NCBI GenBank assembly: GCA_026260175.1
Contig: JAKCWW010000010.1
Coordinates: 162,277 to 226,276 of the forward strand
Reading direction: 5' to 3'
Length of the DNA stretch: 64,000 bases
DNA from: Reticulitermes lucifugus
Taxonomy: Eukaryota > Arthropoda > Insecta > Blattodea > Rhinotermitidae
Below, in pieces: positions 60,586 through 64,000 of this stretch (its first letter is position 1; every line of letters starts with the position of its first letter). The notes below the pieces were generated by a model. It was not told the origin of the DNA. It saw nothing but the letters and a program-made list of their open reading frames with translations, and made no database searches. The position numbers and the translations under genes were made by a program.

Positions 60586-63500
60586 GCATTTAAAAACTCA
60601 GCACAAAACGAATAGACTGCACTGTAACAAAATCAGAAGCAGCAAGTCATGTGACATTCAAATGCGTCACTTTAACGTCAAAACAGTAATCACTGAACAT
60701 TAGATGCATTTTAATAATGAGGTAATATGTATTAATGAAATTCAGTAAAATTCATAATTACTAACGCAATATTTACTCTGGCTGTTCTAGACCGTACCAC
60801 TGCATATATAAATGCAAAGCATGCCGCATTCCAGCAGTTGAATAGTTAATCCTAAAATGGTGGCAAATTTGAAAAACGGGTTCAATAACGAAAGCTAATG
60901 CATAACAATATACGTTATTTAAATGTTAAATACGCCTAATTTTAATGACGAAATAATTTTGTTACAGTATTAGTTAGTATCTCACCGAAGATAGCAGCTT
61001 GCTTTGCTATCCTAATTAATTTGCTTCCCAAGCAAATAAAGCCACGTAACATGCTATTAATGTGAAGCATTACAGCAAATGTTGCTTTCACTTTATACTA
61101 CAACATTAAAACCAGAGACCAAACATCATAGATAAAAGTAACAAATCCGACGTTTACTCGAAACCCGCTATTTCTGTCTCGACAGGGGGCACTGGTGTCC
61201 ATAAAACTCAAGTATAATATTTTTAAAGGCGCCCCGATAAATTTGACAATAGATAATTCCAATCTACCATCCTTAATAATTCTCTGGCATTATTCGACGC
61301 AAAATAACAGACGCTGAGGCTAAAATAAACGAAAGAAATGGGCAGAAAAATAAAGAAAGATATAGAAATCTGCATTTTGACAGAACACTTCGTGCCGTCG
61401 GGCAGCACGTCATTCCGCGCTCAAATGTTCGGCAAACAGAGCAACAAGTTGGAGTGTACAGCATTTTGTTTCACAGCGGCATACCGGTAACTTTATTAAT
61501 AGTGTGTCACTTTATAATAATATGACAGACTGGAAATTGCATACTACACGCATCGCAGCAACAGATGGTTTAATGTCTTCCACGTCGTGGTTTCTGATGT
61601 TTCTATAATACGCAGCTTCAACAAAAAATGAAAAAAGAGACAGTCAAAATGAAGGCAGAAAGGGAATTACTTTCCTTGCAAACTTAAAGCACGATACTTG
61701 TGACAGAAATTCGACGTGAATTCTTAATGCCACGCTCTATAAGCCTGGAGTTTTCAGCATCCACTGCGAATGTGGAAAGTGATAGAGCCTAGAGAGTCAG
61801 AAAATTTCAGTTTTTAAAAAACCCGAAGGTTAAGTTTACTCAGTAGGCCTATTACTGAAGGAAGACCACCACTGCAGCCTAACCGAACTCGTATAATTCC
61901 TATTAACAAAGGGATAACCAATTAACCACTTTACCAAATTTACAATATCTTATGGATACAAAATGAGAGTAGAATTCAGCCAAACTCGCGGACGGCGCAA
62001 GAAAGAGAGAGAAAGACTTATGTTCAATGAACATCTTCGATTTACTATTCGTGTTTTACATTACACTTAAAATAAACTACAAGCCAGCAATCAAAACACA
62101 CCACCTCCACAACAACAACAACAAATCAACAATAATAAAATTTTAACGCTAAGCTAAGGACTGAAATAAAGTAAATTACGCAATCAGTGAAAATAATTAA
62201 AAATATTATGAATAAACAACCACACAAATAGACTGTTAACAGTGTGTGCACCTTAAAAGAAGAAACATAGGATGTCAGTGCACTAAATCACAAGATAAGG
62301 AAGTCTGCAGGAGAAGGAACGAGTACGCTTATTGGACAACACAAAGTCGCTGAGCACCAAGTCAAAAACACGAAACAACTCACAAAAACAACAACAACAA
62401 TCTTATTTTGACTATTTCACTCTACGCAGTACTTATATATAGTTGTCTTTATCACACTTGTATATGTAATGTATATGACAATTTTAATCTAAATCATCAT
62501 AAGAAATATGTTTAGCCTCACAGATAAGGCATTCAAGCCGACAGGCGACGCAAAGTAAAGTTAGTTCCAATGTAATCGTACAAAAGACACAGTTTAGTAA
62601 ATTAGACCCTTAAGTATATTAATAATGTGGTCAGGCAGTCAGTTAATCGGTCTTTTAGTTGATCAGTTATTTAAACAATAAGTCGGTTATCTGGCCCTGT
62701 TATGACTACAACGCAAAACCGGCAGTATTTAATACCCTTTATATTTTTTTGTCTCTCGTGAATGTGAAATACAAAGCGACTCTCGCTGAAGGCCGCTACA
62801 ACGATATCGTGTGACACAGACAGGGATCGCGCTCGCTTAAAACTTTGTTTTGCCTAACTGAACTCTGTATCCTACATCAAGAGGATCCAGTGACATTGGC
62901 GTTCTGTTGGAACTGATACTAGTTCGAAACATACATAAAAGAACTTTGTGCCTGTGAAGTACATATGTTCCTCTCCCATTCTTTCACACAAACACTTCAT
63001 AAAACGCGAATCGAACCGCTTTTTTGCAACTTAAATCACTCGATTTTAGTTCAAAATATACATACATAATTTTACATTCAATAATATGCCCATTCTTCCT
63101 GTGAAGTGTGTTTATATGTTTCAAATTAGTTATCAGAACATAGAGCATCTACCATGTTCGTTAAATAAAAGCTCTGCAATGAATAGATTTCTCACCAGTA
63201 GTAACAAGGGCGATATACTCGAGTGTCTAGAGTTGGGTTTTCCCAGAGAATTAGTTTTTCCATATTAGATTTTCCCCCTATACTGGGGACTGTTCTGCTT
63301 GGCCTTAAGGTGAGTAGTCGCCGGCTTTTAGTTGTGAAGGACCGCATTTTATTCCAGGAGAGTTCACGTGGTATTCGTGCTGGACAGGTGGCACTGGGGT
63401 TTCCGCTGTCAATTCATTCCATAATGCTCCACATCCATTTGCCTATCACAGGGGGTCGATATAACAAAACCGTTTAATGGCTGCAGTACCAAGGGATTCA

Positions 63501-63709
63501 ATTTAACACCATCCTAGAGTATAAGTAACTTGTAAATATTCGCAGAGGGCAACACTTCATATGCGTTAGCTGTGTTACTGCTCCTATACGTTAAATCTGT
63601 GAATTTTTCAAGCAAAAATGAGTGTTTAACATATACTTTAAGATTTCTCCGTAACTTAGGTGACAGATTTAATATTATTGATCATAAGATATAATTGGTT
63701 TCGAAGTCA
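60586..63709. other. No gene seen
   Basis: AT-rich, with CAA-type simple repeats near 62.1 and 62.4 kb. No coding evidence. Confidence 0.5.
62108..62141. repeat. (CAA)n microsatellite
   Basis: ACAACAACAACAACAAATCA and AATAATAA. A second short AAC run is at 62386-62401. Confidence 0.8.
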
Positions 63710-63757
63710 AGTGAAGTGAAGTGAAGTGAATATGTGAAGTGAATATGTGAAGTGGGG
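63710..63757. repeat. GTGAA-rich tandem repeat
   Basis: GTGAAGTGAAGTGAAGTGAA followed by two TATGTGAAGTGAA units. Confidence 0.8.
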
Positions 63758-63877
63758 GATATAATTATCGTGTACTTTGGTCTGACTTTATACTGAGGAT
63801 ATTCTAACGCACTGAAATTAATTAATGTGTGGGTGTTTTTTGTAATGTGCGTGTGTGGTTTTTTTTCTTGTATTGTG

Positions 63878-64000
63878 TATGGGTGTTTTTGTGAGGCGTG
63901 GATGTTTTTTTAAGGTGTGGATGTTTTTGTAAGGTGAGGATGTTTTTGTAAGGTGTGGATGCTTTTGTAAGGTGTGGATGCTTTGTAAGGTGTGGATGTT
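63878..64000. repeat. 19-bp tandem array reaching the window edge
   Basis: GTGGATGTTTTTGTAAGGT repeats with GATG at 63901, 63920, 63939, 63958, 63977 and 63995. The last unit is shorter by one base. Its right limit is outside the window. GT-rich runs (63830-63878) precede it. Confidence 0.88.

Overview
The window is AT-rich insect nuclear DNA, and the one clear host gene points to a cockroach or termite (Dictyoptera/Blattodea). That gene encodes the allatostatin-A (FGLamide) neuropeptide precursor, at 34422-35564 on the plus strand. Fourteen peptides ending in FGLG or FGIG are cut out at KR sites. Peptide order and several sequences (LYDFGLG first, AYSYVSEYKRLPVYNFGLG second, a final -PMYDFGLG) match the arrangement known from cockroach allatostatin precursors. 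The whole open reading frame lies in one exon. A 3' splice site sits six bases before the ATG, so at least one 5' non-coding exon and the promoter must be further upstream; I could not place them.

Everything else looks like intergenic or intronic DNA full of old mobile elements. (1) Inverted-repeat (foldback) elements form the largest group. More than a dozen copies or relics of a short family carry a core like ACGTTTCGGGACAAC and ends that read like CTCTTCTGGGATATTAC. Three larger foldback elements (21140-21861, 30511-30996, 36246-36849) share an ACCARCAMATGCAC end motif and a TTTC..CCATC(C/T)TCAGG core. The last is a near-perfect palindrome of about 600 bp just downstream of the allatostatin gene. 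(2) One 413-bp element at 44793-45205 has TA target duplications and CAGGCGTCCC ends, as in Tigger/pogo miniature elements. (3) Non-LTR retrotransposon pieces include nine copies of one ORF2 3' end, an endonuclease relic (48965-49665), a 5'-truncated reverse transcriptase (58583-59680) and two RNase H relics. (4) tRNA-derived SINEs or SINE-like repeats lie at 1648-1905, 7430-7685, 60335-60585 and elsewhere. (5) There are simple repeats, a 41-bp minisatellite (13025-13360), and a 19-bp tandem array that runs off the window's right edge.

Three runs of N occur (7502-7609, 25253-25302, 59084-59087), all inside repeats; one sits exactly in the loop of a hairpin. No RNA gene, CRISPR array or operon was found. 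I found no convincing new biological system. The best leads are the FGIamide variant peptide, the palindrome beside the allatostatin gene, the shared core motif among different foldback families, and a possible leucine-rich-repeat exon or pseudo-exon at 49831-50241.
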